From assembly GCA_951799405.1 (NCBI GenBank), contig OX637334.1, forward strand, positions 3,844,001 through 3,908,000: DNA of 64,000 nucleotides. The letters run 5' to 3'. The stretch is from Agapetus fuscipes. Taxonomy: Eukaryota; Arthropoda; Insecta; Trichoptera; Glossosomatidae. The position numbers were made by a program, and so were the translations under genes. Below are positions 42,476 to 52,440 of the stretch, in pieces. The first letter of the stretch is position 1, and each line of letters begins with the position of its first letter. The notes under the pieces are model-generated. The model did not search any database. It was given only the letters and a program-made list of their open reading frames with translations, and was not told where the DNA came from.

Positions 42476-43431
42476 TTTTAAATAACATCGATTTGGAGCT
42501 CCCTACGTTTGACAGTATGCCACAGACCGGATAGCAGACAGAGTGCAAAATATCTATGTATTGGTAGGGTCTGGTCGTCTTAGTGTGGAATTGTAGAAAA
42601 AATATGATTATTTTTGTTAGCACATCTGCCGGAACACAGTGAAAGTTAAACATTATAAAAAAGTGCTGATCTTATTTAGTTACGACATTTATCAACAGAT
42701 TACGAATTTTACGTTTTGTTACGAATTCCGTGTATCTATAACTTGCCGTTAACTTTGTGTGGAAACTTCTAAACCCTCTGCAGACTTTGTCTTCATACAA
42801 GGAGACGTAAAACAAACCGAAATCTCATTCTTGGCGCGAAAAACATAAATTGAATTTACCACCTACGCGGAAATTTCACGCCAGACTTTTTCAAGTTTAC
42901 CTTTGTTCGTTTTACCGAGGGGAAAACGGAGTCGCGAGGTGGATGACTTTGTTTTACGAACGAAAAAATCTCTTAAGAGAGTTAGGCATTCTTTTTTGTG
43001 TGAATGAATTGTGTATAAATTACAAGTCAAATTAATGGAAGCTTTAAATTGGATTTTTTTTCAGAAAAGTTACTTTTTCGTCCAGTTTTTTTGGACTTTC
43101 ATAAAACTTGGCTGCACAATTAGTTGCCCTTCTTACTACTATTACCCCGAAGGAGTAACATGTGGGGAGTGGGATCAGCTTATTTTCCCAGGTAAGTGGG
43201 GCAGCACAACAAGGGTGACTTTGGCAAAGTGAGCCAATTCGTACCTTCTATATTTAAGCCTCCTTATTCCAACCAGTATCGCAAAGAAAATATATGTACG
43301 TACAAATAATGAAAAAAAAACATTGAAAAACAAGGAATAAACATTATTTTAAATTTTAGCTGCCATCACCGCAGATTAAGTGCCATTTTTGTCAATCCAT
43401 CATAAATTTTAATCTTACTAATTATTATTAT
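42476..43431. other. Unassigned intron sequence; single-copy block 42760-42980
   Basis: 42760-42980 is less AT-rich (GGAGTCGCGAGGTGGATGAC) and matches nothing else here. No domain recognised. Confidence 0.4.
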
Positions 43432-43680
43432 TCCTTGACTTAAAGGTTAATTTAAACTGACCCCCCATACTGTAAAAAATGGTTCACTTTACCAATGTTA
43501 CAAGGAAGGTTGGCAAAAATGGCAGGGTTTATATTCATTTGAGGCTTTGATTTTGCTTTGTAAGTAGACATGCAGCATTTGTAAGAGCGAACATACACGT
43601 GCCTATTAGTAAGAATGCACTCAATACGATTTTTTAAATGTAAGTATATTTTAACTTAGATTATAGATTATAAATGATAT
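43432..43680 (+). mobile_element. RTE-tail repeat, target of the PLE-2 insertion
   Basis: CCTTGACTTAAAGGTTAATT start; tail TTATAGATTATAAATGATAT. PLE-2 inserted at its tail. Confidence 0.75.
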
Positions 43681-43714
43681 TAAAGATTTTAAATTATGAT
43701 TACGGTCGTTAGAC

Positions 43715-43779
43715 ATTGTAAGGAATGAAAAAAAAAAACGGATTTTACTGACCGTGTAAAAGAGAAGAACGATTTTCTC
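43715..43779 (+). repeat. PLE-2 inverted repeat, left
   Basis: ATTGTAAGGAATG, an A-run, then CGGATTTTACTGACCGTGTA to CGATTTTCTC. Reverse complement of 45733-45798. Confidence 0.95.
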
Positions 43780-43782
43780 TAC

Positions 43783-43818
43783 GTTTCGTCGGAGTCATAT
43801 CCGACGTCTTCAGGAGAC
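43783..43818 (-). ncRNA. Hammerhead-ribozyme-like motif in PLE-2 3' UTR
   Basis: About 10-45 nt after the stop, the minus strand reads TCTC, CTGAAGA, a perfect 7-bp stem (CGTCGGA/TCCGACG, loop TATGAC), then GAAA overlapping the stem end, palindromic ACGT, A, and GAGA able to pair with TCTC. This is the order of a type I hammerhead with a short palindromic stem III. The first stem base is C instead of the usual G, so activity is uncertain. Penelope-like elements are known to carry such ribozymes. Confidence 0.5.
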
Positions 43819-43827
43819 GTGTGTCCT

Positions 43828-45702
43828 TCACAAAAAGGAACCACGAACTGTTGAATTATTGTTGTTTGTTCGGGGCCGAAGGTTATAGGTATTTTTAATA
43901 ACCTTCGGTGATGCGTCCATAGATGTCACTATAGCTCCAGTTGTACAGAAGGACGATATTATGTCTTGTTGTGAAATCGTCCGATTAATGAAAGGGTGGA
44001 TCATTGAGGTTAGTACTGGCCTCCATATACTGGAAAGTTTGTAGCTGTCATCTCTGTTGAAGTTGGGGTGCCTGTGAATTTCGATTGCTTCCTTCACAAG
44101 TCGGGGGATGAGAAATCTTTCTTTAGATAGAATCTTTGTTTTATCAAATCTGATAAGATGATTCACCCCTTCCTGTGAATGTTCACAGATAGCAGACTTG
44201 TTTGGGTTATTCGTCTTAACTGCACCAATGTGTTCCTTCAACCGGGTGTTGATGCTGCGCTTGGTTTGTCCAATATAAAAGGCTCCGCATTCGCAAGGGA
44301 CCCTGTACACTCCTGGAGAATCCAACGGGGTACTATCTTTTACACTTCGGAGCATTTGAAAGATGGAGGACGGAGGACTGAAAGTTGTTTTGATGTTAGC
44401 CTTTAAGAGTACACGGCTAATCTTGTCTGTCAGACCCCGTATGTATGGTAAGTATGCTCCACTTCTTGGAACATCATATGAAGTGGTAGATTTTTTGCTT
44501 TTTACTCTGTTCAGAGCAGGAGCGTAACCGTTGGATGTGAGAGTCTCGCGGATGGTGTGTTCTTCCGCTTCGAGGCTTTCTTCGTCACAAATTCTTCTGG
44601 CTCGAGTCAATAAAGAAGAGGGAACTGACATCAATTGTGCGGGGTGATGATGCGAGGTTTTGTGAAGGTATCTGTTGGTGTGTGTGGGCTTCCTGTAAAC
44701 AGAGTGACCCAGACTGCCGTCTAACCTCCTGCGCACCAATACATCCAGGAATGGAATGGAATTGTCAGTTTCTATCTCCATCGTGAACTTAATCTGGGGG
44801 TGTACACGGTTCAGGTGAGATAAGAAATCAGTCAAGTTCTCTCGTCCGTGTGGATAAACACAGAATGTATCGTCTACATATCTGTACCAATGAGAAGGAG
44901 AGTGTGTAGCAGAGCTAAGAGCTTTTTCCTCGAAGTTCTCCATAAAGAGGTTGGCAACAACTGGCGCAATGGGAGATCCCATAGCGACACCATCCTTTTG
45001 AATGTAGAAGTCACCTTTCCAGAGAAAGTAGTTCTGTGTGAGGCAATGTCTCAGAGGTTCTAAATAGTTTTCAGAGATTTGATGCTGCTGTAGTAAATCT
45101 TTGATAATGTCAATGCTATCTTCGACGGGGACATTGGTATAAAGAGATTCAACGTCAAAACTCACCAGAATATCCCTTTCGGTAAGTACGATGTTCCTTA
45201 ATAAAGTGACGAAATGTTCAGAATTTCTGACAAAGGACCTAGTGTGGCCGGTTAGCGGTTGCAGGACTTTAGAAAGGTGCTGTGCGAGGCCATGAGTTGG
45301 AGCGTTAATTTGCGATACAATGGGTCTCAGAGGGCACCCTGTTTTGTGGATCTTGGGTAGTCCATAAAACTTAGGGGCTTGTGGGCTGCTGCTGCACATT
45401 CCTTTTTGTAAGTCAGTAGGTATGGGGGAATCCTTGCTGCTTATGACACTAGAAGTTAATTTGACAATTTTAGGTGTAGGACAATGCTTGACTTTTTCGT
45501 ATATTTGACAACTAAGCAGGTCCTTAACTTTGTCATCATACTCCTCTGTGTCCATCACAACTGTTGCATTTCCTTTGTCCGCCTGTAGAATGACAATGTT
45601 TTTATTATTACGTAAGTTAAAAATTGCTTTACGCTCGGCAGTACTGATATTATGGGTAGGTAGTCGAGCAGCGCGCAAAATGCATGCAATGTCTTGTCGC
45701 AT
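43828..45702 (-). CDS. Penelope-like reverse transcriptase / GIY-YIG endonuclease, uninterrupted ORF
   Basis: 624 codons. RT motifs: ADKGNATVV (41-49), FYGLPKIHK (112-120), SFDVESLYTNVP (181-192, catalytic Asp183), GVAMGSPIAPV (238-248) and YRYVDDTF (273-280, catalytic Asp277 and 278), then IPFLDVLV and YRKPTHTN. A GIY-YIG nuclease follows: GVYRVPC (464-470), AFYIGQTKRSINTRLKEH (474-491) and EAIEIHRH with the candidate metal-binding Glu541. Cys470, Cys472 and a C-x-H region (506-509) fit the zinc-binding insert of Penelope nucleases. The family's N-terminal region before the RT is short here, so the ORF may be N-terminally truncated. It still looks young. The start is the first ATG after the right inverted repeat. 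Confidence 0.93.
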   Translation of the reverse strand: MRQDIACILRAARLPTHNISTAERKAIFNLRNNKNIVILQADKGNATVVMDTEEYDDKVKDLLSCQIYEKVKHCPTPKIVKLTSSVISSKDSPIPTDLQKGMCSSSPQAPKFYGLPKIHKTGCPLRPIVSQINAPTHGLAQHLSKVLQPLTGHTRSFVRNSEHFVTLLRNIVLTERDILVSFDVESLYTNVPVEDSIDIIKDLLQQHQISENYLEPLRHCLTQNYFLWKGDFYIQKDGVAMGSPIAPVVANLFMENFEEKALSSATHSPSHWYRYVDDTFCVYPHGRENLTDFLSHLNRVHPQIKFTMEIETDNSIPFLDVLVRRRLDGSLGHSVYRKPTHTNRYLHKTSHHHPAQLMSVPSSLLTRARRICDEESLEAEEHTIRETLTSNGYAPALNRVKSKKSTTSYDVPRSGAYLPYIRGLTDKISRVLLKANIKTTFSPPSSIFQMLRSVKDSTPLDSPGVYRVPCECGAFYIGQTKRSINTRLKEHIGAVKTNNPNKSAICEHSQEGVNHLIRFDKTKILSKERFLIPRLVKEAIEIHRHPNFNRDDSYKLSSIWRPVLTSMIHPFINRTISQQDIISSFCTTGAIVTSMDASPKVIKNTYNLRPRTNNNNSTVRGSFL

Positions 45703-45732
45703 GACGTCAGCGTCGGCAGTAGGAGAAGTAGT

Positions 45733-45798
45733 GAGAAAATCGTTCTTCTCTTTTACACGGTCAGTAAAATCCGTTTTTTTTTTTTCATTCCTTACAAT
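45733..45798 (-). repeat. PLE-2 inverted repeat, right
   Basis: GAGAAAATCGTTCTTCTCTT to CATTCCTTACAAT. Ends directly at the target duplication. Confidence 0.95.
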
Positions 45799-46060
45799 AT
45801 AAATGATATCTCAAATTCTGGAATAACTATATTGCACATCATAACTAAAGCACAATTGCAAATAGTTTTAACTGCAAGTCCTCTCACATTTCACGTTGTC
45901 GGTCTGTGAATGGAGCTTGTACGAGTATTGTACAACTGATACAGTCTGAACCACGGTGCGGTATTCTCCTAGCAGACAAATTTATCATCAAACTTGGACG
46001 TCTTGTCTTGCCAATGCTATTTCATAACTCAAATACGACTTCTGCAATTCTCAATAGTAT

Positions 46061-46452
46061 TGTTATGTAAATATGAAATATAAATATTTAAAATAAGTAG
46101 GTATTAGTTATAGGAATTCTGTATTGTATTGTGTGGGTAGAAATCATTGAATAAAATACGTGCAGCATCGAGAAATAATAATTACTATGCCTTTCTGGAA
46201 CTGTCTAGCAAATATAGGTCTAGATTGTACTGTTTTAAAGAGTATAAGAAGGGTGCCAGTGGCTTGCAGGGCGAGCAGTATCATACGAGATTTACAAACA
46301 CATAGAACTAACTTGATCAGTGAACAGAAACCAAGTTGAATAGTCGAGAAAGCTTTGGGAAAATAAATTATTTAAAAGTGTAAAATAAACAACTGTATAA
46401 GAAGACCTGTGTATTTTAATTTGAAAGACTTTTGAACCCTAATTTCGTAACA
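46061..46452 (+). mobile_element. Solo LTR with 4-bp target duplication
   Basis: Begins TGTTATGTAAATATG and ends TTTCGTAACA (TG...CA ends). Flanked by GTAT at 46057-46060 and 46453-46456. Internal TATAAGAAGGG at about 46242 as TATA-like box and AATAAA near 46360. No internal coding region, hence a solo LTR of the Ty3/gypsy type, judged by duplication length and ends. Confidence 0.7.
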
Positions 46453-46494
46453 GTATGTATGTTCAGTGGCACATATTCCATGGAAGCAAAAGTA

Positions 46495-46790
46495 GGTATA
46501 CTGTAACTGTAACTGTAACTGTTACTGTGTTGTCATCCCGCTACGAGTGGCCAGAGCCTCTAGAGCTTCCCAATTTCTTCCCATCCTTACATACCTCTTT
46601 CAATTCATTCTTTCATCTTTTTAATACATTTACCTCTTTTACAGTCATTTTAGAAATTATATTCTTTCACAATCTCCTCAATCTGATCTCTTCATTCTTT
46701 TATCAGTAGTCTCTTACCTCTTTTTCCTTTCACACTTCCTCTGTATGTATATTTTGTCAGTCTATCATCATTCATTCTTTAATATGCTCT
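46495..46790 (-). pseudogene. RTE-like LINE C-terminal remnant with (ACAGTT)n tail
   Basis: Tail at 46500-46525, then complement of the GGCCACTCGTAGCGGGATG block and of GAGGAGATTGTGAAAGAAT further right. Heavily decayed. Confidence 0.65.
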
Positions 46791-46990
46791 TCGCCGGATG
46801 AAAAATTCATATACCTTTAACAAAGACCGGTCACTAAAGGCCCATCCAGCCTTAAAGCAACTGGGTATTTCGTGAGCATTGTCGCTTTGTAGCGATAATC
46901 AAGCTCATAAACAATACCTCTGTAGCACTACAACAAGTGTCATAGACCCTTAGAGTCTCTGATATCTAGAAAGTCTCCCGCACAGGATTT
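46791..46990 (+). repeat. SINE-A 3' half with tail module 3
   Basis: GCTCTTCGCCGGATGAAAAA body, then CTCTGTAGCACTACAACAAG and GAGTCTCTGATATCTAGAAA to CCCGCACAGGATTT, the same alternative tail as at 55595-55915. Confidence 0.75.
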
Positions 46991-47019
46991 AAAAATAAAA
47001 GTTTATGTTTATATTAGGT

Positions 47020-47130
47020 TTGGTTAATTTCGTATGTACACATGCAGTTTGTGCTTTATGTGGACATGCATTTAAGATGAGTCTAAAATGTCAATATTTG
47101 TTTGCAACTTAGATTAAACATATATGGTCA
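47020..47130 (+). repeat. RTE-tail repeat, 3' fragment
   Basis: GTACACATGCAGTTTGTG to TTGCAACTTAGATTAAAC. Confidence 0.6.
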
Positions 47131-47644
47131 AATATTTATGATGACCTTCTTTAATATCTACATAGATATGACCAACTACTACTAAGCCTCCGGAATTTAC
47201 AGGCAATTTGGCTGACGTATCCATTCAACATCACCTTGGGAATTGAAAAGGGATCCGAGTGATTCGAACCCCATGAGAAGAAAATTTATTCCAAAAATAA
47301 GGTCGCTAGACCAATATAATGTAGAGACTAAGTCGGTACTCGTATTAGGTCTCTAATATTTGCTTTGTGTTCTTGGACAAAGGAGATTTTTCCTTAAATT
47401 GTCATAAAGGAACAATAATCCTTGATAAGGGTCGTTCATTACTTATTTCTGCGCCGGGCATTTTTATGAAGGACCATTCACGGTGCAGAAACCCTTATAT
47501 CTGATTTATTATTAAAAGGTAGATATACTCGTATAACAAGCATTCATATGTATTGATATACTAATGATTGTGACAGTAATTGTATCACAAATTGACATGA
47601 CTGTTTGATTTCAATCATATATAATACTAAATATGTACCAAAAT
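47131..47644. other. Unassigned sequence
   Basis: No gene or repeat recognised. Confidence 0.45.
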
Positions 47645-47867
47645 AAGGGATTTAGAAACGATTTCCGGTTTCGGAGTTTTTTTCAAGCTCAAAATAAAAT
47701 GAAACCCGGACATTTTATTCAGCAAGAATATTTACAATAATCAAATTACACTTTGATTAAGTGGTTGGCGTAAGCCCGGCCTCTTTACCTGTTAAAATAA
47801 TAAGGTTCCACGCCCCACATGAAACCCGTTCGAGGATAACGCGTTACGCTATTTTTGTAGCTTAGAT
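47645..47867 (+). repeat. SINE-B body, degenerate
   Basis: GATTTCCGGTTTCGGAG, GTGGTTGGCGTAAGCCCGGC, GAGGATAACGCG in order, head missing. Confidence 0.65.
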
Positions 47868-48185
47868 GCGATCGTTCAGTTGGTAAAGTGTTTGCATTCC
47901 ATACCGAGGCTTAGCGTTCAATACCTATCTAGGGTGTCAGGTATGATTTGTCGCTTTTGGTATTTATTTCAACCCCAAAATAAAATATCGGCAATGTTAA
48001 CTCAGCCTCCACAAGGAATGAGAACCAGCCCCCCCGGGAGCTGGGACACCCCTGCTTTAACTTTACTGATTGACGTAAGGCCCCCTTCCCTGTAAAAATT
48101 GTACTTTTCACGCGCCTCATTTAAACTAATCGGGAACAACGTGGAAAGATGTTCCACTATATGTTCAGCTTAGTGTCATTGCGTT
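47868..48185 (+). mobile_element. SINE-B copy
   Basis: Head CGATCGTTCAGTTGGTAAAG, body with CCCCCCGGGAGCTGGGACAC, end GTTCAGCTTAGTGTC. Lies directly behind another SINE-B body. Confidence 0.75.
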
Positions 48186-48249
48186 GTTATGGGCTAGTTT
48201 CAACGTTTTGTTGTATATTGGTGGCGTATGTAATTATTCTAGTCAACAT

Positions 48250-48515
48250 GTGCTCCTTGACTGATAGGTTGGTACGAGGCTGACCACCCGTGCTGTAAAA
48301 ATCGGTTCACTTTTGCCAATGCCACCCCGGTTCAGGGAACGGCGGCAGGAGTTGAAAGGTGTATGTCCATGTGAGGTTTTCTTTATTTGTATGCACACAT
48401 GCAGAATGTGTAGGCACGAACCTACATGTGCCTGTCTGTAGGCATGCATTTCATATGAACCTTAAATGTTAACATATCCTTGCAGCTTAGATTATAGATT
48501 ATAGATATAGAACAT
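48250..48515 (+). mobile_element. RTE-tail repeat
   Basis: TCCTTGACTGATAGGTTGGT start to GCAGCTTAGATTATAGATTA tail. Confidence 0.8.
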
Positions 48516-48530
48516 GTGAAATACTAATGC

Positions 48531-48755
48531 GTCCCCTTAGTGCTTGTTTGTCGTATGTCCATCAGACGTAATTTCACACGAGCAATATTTGCATGTGTAC
48601 TGGGCCAATGTGTCTTATGAAAACTCCCACATTATCGTGTTTAGTGTTTTTTCCTAGCTCAGAGTATGTAGAATGTGATTCTAAATACAATTTTATTGAA
48701 CGGTCATCTTTGAATCAAATGGCAGATAAGCCAAACAAACACTGGGGGGGGGCGT
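48531..48755. mobile_element. MITE-2 copy
   Basis: GTCCCCTTAGTGCTTGTTTG at left; right end GCCAAACAAACACTGGGG. Confidence 0.75.
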
Positions 48756-48917
48756 ATGGCCCGTGTTAGTACGGTAATGCAGACTTAATAAAATAGTGCA
48801 ACAGCTTGCCGTAACAACCGCGCTATTTTGCCGGTAAAACCTTGTATTTACCGTATAATGATAAACCGATAAGCCTTTAAATTTAAATGCTGTGCCGAAA
48901 TTTTCAAACTTAGCCAT

Positions 48918-49170
48918 ATCCCTTGACTTATAGGTTGATATGAGGCTGACCACCCATTCTGTAAAAATGGTTCACTTTGCCAAAGTCAGAAATGTTCCAA
49001 GGAACGCAGGCAAAAATTGCAGGTTGTATGTTCATTTGAAGATGGGACTTTAATTTGTAAGTACACATTCAGCAAATTTAGTAAGCGCGAACTTACGCGT
49101 GTCTGTTTGTGGGCCTGCATTTGATATGAGCTTTGCATGTTTACATATCTTTGCAATTTAGATTATAAAT
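48918..49170 (+). mobile_element. RTE-tail repeat
   Basis: CCCTTGACTTATAGGTTGAT start to TCTTTGCAATTTAGATTATA tail. Confidence 0.8.
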
Positions 49171-49314
49171 GAATTAATATTATTATATGCCATATTCATG
49201 CCACTTATTTTCTTCTATTTCATGATTCAAATATTGGTCTGTGTTTTACAAAAAAACACTTCATATCGGCTCATAGTGATCATTAGATGGGGACTTCCAG
49301 CTTTTTTTTCTACA

Positions 49315-49527
49315 TCATATTAAATGCATTCCCACAAGCAGACATGCATGATTTCGCGCTTAAATATGCCGCATGTGGACCTTCAATATAAAAAAATACA
49401 ATTTCAAATGAACATAAGCCCTGCAACTCTTGCCGACCTTCCCTGAAGCAGGGGTGACATTGGCAAAGTGAACCATTTTTTACAGTATGGGTGGTCAGCC
49501 GCATACCAACCTATCAGTCAAGGAATC
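49315..49527 (-). mobile_element. RTE-tail repeat, 3' end incomplete
   Basis: Minus-strand copy, opposite in direction to 48918-49170, with GACCTTCCCTGAAGCAGGGG centre. Confidence 0.75.
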
Positions 49528-49529
49528 TG

Positions 49530-50027
49530 TCCATAAGGCAACTAAGCTACACATATAGTGTAACTTCTTGCCTGCGTTATCCCCGAAGGGGTCGCATGTG
49601 GCGCTTTGGGACCTATTTATTTTTACAGGTAAGGGGGCCGGCCTTACTTATATACACTTCAGTGAAGTGGGGGGTTTCCCAGCTCCCGGGGGGGTTGGTT
49701 CTCATTTCTTGTGAAGGCTGAGTAAACCTTTGAGATCGAACCCTTGCTCTCGGCATGGAATGCAAGCATTCTACCAATCGAGCTATCGACCTTTTTACGA
49801 GCTTGATCGTCGTCGCTACAAAGCGCCAATTCTCAAGCAAGACTCAGTTGCTGTAAGGCTGGATGGACCTTTGGTGACCGGTCATTGGTATAGGTTTATG
49901 AATTTTTCAACCCAGCGAAGAGCAAATTTGAAAATATAAACGGTATATTTTTTGTGCTCCGCCGGGAATCGAACCCACAACCTTCCCATTCAGAGTCCGC
50001 AGTGCTACCACTGAGCTACGGACCGGT
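49530..50027 (-). mobile_element. Composite (dimeric) SINE-A/B, complete
   Basis: About 498 bp. On the minus strand: SINE-A head (GACCGGTCCGTAGCTCAGTG, B box GGGTTCGATTCCCGG), SINE-A body to GCGACGACGATCAAGCTCGT, then SINE-B head (GGTCGATAGCTCGATTGGTA, GGGTTCGATC) and body to TGTAGCTTAGTTGCC. Two Pol III-type tRNA-like promoters lie in one retroposon. Confidence 0.88.
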
Positions 50028-50115
50028 CGTTTGAGATTTTGCGTGGGTGCGAACTTACAATTGTCTGCTCGTAGCAATGCATGTTACATATCTTTGCAAC
50101 TAAAAGATAAACAAC
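50028..50115 (+). repeat. RTE-tail repeat 3' fragment, near-identical to 51580-51690
   Basis: GGGTGCGAACTTACAATTGT, CTGCTCGTAGCAATGCATGT and AAGATAAACAA are shared with 51625-51690, including flanking bases. Confidence 0.7.
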
Positions 50116-50362
50116 GTCCATCATGTCCTCAATTTCACAAGCCTTTCATATGTGGTCATTGCAAAAGCGATTTGGTAATGTTTTACTTTTAAGGATTGGG
50201 ATCTGATTAGCCACGATGCGTGTGAGTCTTTCACGACCTGGAGATATGATGTCTCCAAAATTGTCTCTTCTATCTGTCAAACTTTTTCTTAGGCTTTTGT
50301 GATCATTGTGAATGTTCGAATTTTCTGCCCATGATCATTCTAAGAACAGCTTCCTTTCATAT

Positions 50363-50691
50363 TGTTACGACAATGTGGTTGTGTGTCTGTTTGTTTTTAC
50401 TTTTGTCTGAGGCTGTGTAATTAAACTTGTATTTGTTCGATGGTGTGAGTTTTGCTCGAATATTCTAAATAGAATATTCTGACACAATTTTGCATGTCCC
50501 AGTTTCCAATGTTTCAATAACCATCCTTATGTCATGCTATAAAAAGGGTCAAAGCTGTCTGTATCAGGAGACTTATATTGGAAGATTTCTTTTTCTTATT
50601 GAACGAACCAATAATGAATGGAATCTTAAAATAAATTGTGTGAAATAAATCAACAGAATTTTTTTTTCAATTGAAACTATAAATCATAACA
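50363..50691 (+). mobile_element. LTR-like sequence
   Basis: Begins TGTTACGACAATGTGGTTGT and may end CATAACA; TATAAAAAGGG at about 50541. Resembles the LTR at 34432-34716 in layout. Right boundary uncertain, no matching target duplication. Confidence 0.4.
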
Positions 50692-51314
50692 TTTCCGTGG
50701 TCCTTTGGTTTTTCTTTGTGTCATCTCTAGCTTCTACATCTAACATAAAGATTTATAGGCTGTTATGGGAATGATCATCTTCTCTGTAATTTTTTTGAAT
50801 GTCACCCTGGTTTCAAGTAAACATAAAATCCCTAACACAGATTTCAAGCAACGAAAATTGACTGTTTTTTACACAAATCCGTGTGCAGTGTTAACATTAT
50901 CAACTTTTACATTGCCCTTTTACTGAAGCGAAAACTCAGATGCTGAAAATGTAAAACTTTAAACTGGAAAATGGAGTCTAGACGTCGTCAGTGGCGCACC
51001 TAATGGCGAAAACAAACTTTTCCATTACACGGTCCAACCTGCGAGAAAGCTCCCGCGCGCAGCTTTTTCCAATGTGTCTTTTGCTTATAAAGGAAAATCC
51101 TCAGACACCTTTTCCTCCCGACAAAAGACGCTTCGCTAGCGAGATAGCAAAGTTATTGTATTTTGAAAATTGCAACGTTTTGTTATTTTGTTTTGAGATT
51201 ATTTAAAAAAAAAACATAGTACAAGGTTTGACTTTAATATGACAATTTTTACACGGGAATTTTCTTTGCTTACACAATAGACATGTTTTATGAAATGAGC
51301 AATCTTTTAGAAGT
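50692..51314. other. Unassigned; single-copy block 50980-51160
   Basis: 50980-51160 (CCTGCGAGAAAGCTCCCGCG) is less AT-rich than its surroundings. No gene recognised. Confidence 0.4.
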
Positions 51315-51685
51315 TTCTTGACTTATAGTTTGGTATAAAGCTGACCTCCTATATTGTAAAAATTGTTTAAGATTGTAGGCCCACATGCGGCATGTTTAAG
51401 CGCGAACTTATACGTGTCTGCTTGTGCAAATGCATATAATGTGAATCTTTAATATTACATATATTTGCAACTTAGATTAGATAAAAGCTGAACACTCATC
51501 CCGTAAAAAATGGTTCACTTTATCAATGTCCACCTTGTTTTAGGACGGTCGTCAAGAGTTGCAGTGCTTGTGTTCGTTTGAGATTTTGTTTTTATGTTGT
51601 AAGTCCACATGCGGCATGTGTGGGTGTGAACTTACAATTGTCTGCTCGTAGCAATGCATGTTACATATCTTTGCAACTAGAAGAT
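51315..51685 (+). repeat. Two RTE-tail repeats in tandem
   Basis: 51315-51482 has an internal deletion (TTCTTGACTTATAGTTTGGT jumps to GATTGTAGGCCCACATGCGG). 51483-51685 lacks the first ~25 bp. Confidence 0.75.
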
Positions 51686-51779
51686 AAACAATGTTTTCAA
51701 ATAGTTTTTCGATCTTTGTAATAGCTTTCCTCCTTTTACTTTTAAAAGTCATGGACACGTCTCTGACCAGAAGATTTTC

Positions 51780-52010
51780 TTGAAATATGTTGCCTATTCA
51801 GTTCGGGGTGACTAGTAACTCTGCATATGCGTCTCCATTTCGTTCTGTTCTGAAAACTTTTTCCATCTCTTCAACATTCTCTCTTTATCCATTCTCTTTC
51901 CTCTTTCGCACTTATTGAAGACATTCTTAAAATTTCGTTTATTTGATTTATTCATTCTTTTCTCGGTCTTCCTATTTCACGCTTACCTTTGACCCTCCAT
52001 TTCACACTTT
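51780..52010 (-). pseudogene. RTE-like LINE remnant, decayed
   Basis: Complement of GTGTGAAATGGAGGGTCAAA and GGAAGACCGAGAAAAGAAT, a GRPRKVW-type region with many changes. Confidence 0.5.
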
Positions 52011-52059
52011 TTTTACCTTATCTTCATTACCTATGACGACCTATGACCTATCATAGACT

Positions 52060-52135
52060 AGTGGTTAAAGCTAGAAACTCTTAATTGCAACATTGTGGGT
52101 TCGATTACCGGTGGGACACAAAAAAAAACATTTTT
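52060..52135 (+). repeat. SINE-A head fragment
   Basis: CATAGACTAGTGGTTAAAGC with GGGTTCGATTACCGGTGGGA. Confidence 0.6.
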
Positions 52136-52189
52136 TCAAAAGCATTTTTCACCTGTGATGAACAAAATACGTTTTATTTTATAAACTGG

Positions 52190-52440
52190 TTCCTTGACCT
52201 ATATATTGGTTTAAGGCTAACCATCCATATTTAAAAAAAAATCACTTTGCCTATGTTACTCCTGTTTCAGGGAAGGTCAGTAAGAGTTGCAGGGGTGTGT
52301 TCATTTGAGATTGGGTTTTGTTTAAATCCACATGCGGTATGTGTAAGCGCTGACTGTTCCGTTTCTGCTAATGGGAATGCATTAAATATGAATCTTATAA
52401 GTTAAATATGTTTGCCACTTAGATTAAAAATTATATTAAC
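52190..52440 (+). mobile_element. RTE-tail repeat
   Basis: TTCCTTGACCTATATATTGG start to TTTGCCACTTAGATTA. Confidence 0.75.

Larger units (their letters stand above)
43681..45798 (-). mobile_element. Penelope-like element PLE-2 with target duplication and inverted ends
   Basis: Flanked by ATAAATGATAT at 43670-43680 and 45799-45809. Near each end lies the same 65-bp sequence in inverted orientation (43715-43779 and 45733-45798), differing by one base in an A/T run. Between them lies one long minus-strand ORF and a 3' UTR with a hammerhead-like motif. 34 bp lie outside the left inverted repeat, while the right one sits at the edge. Confidence 0.88.
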
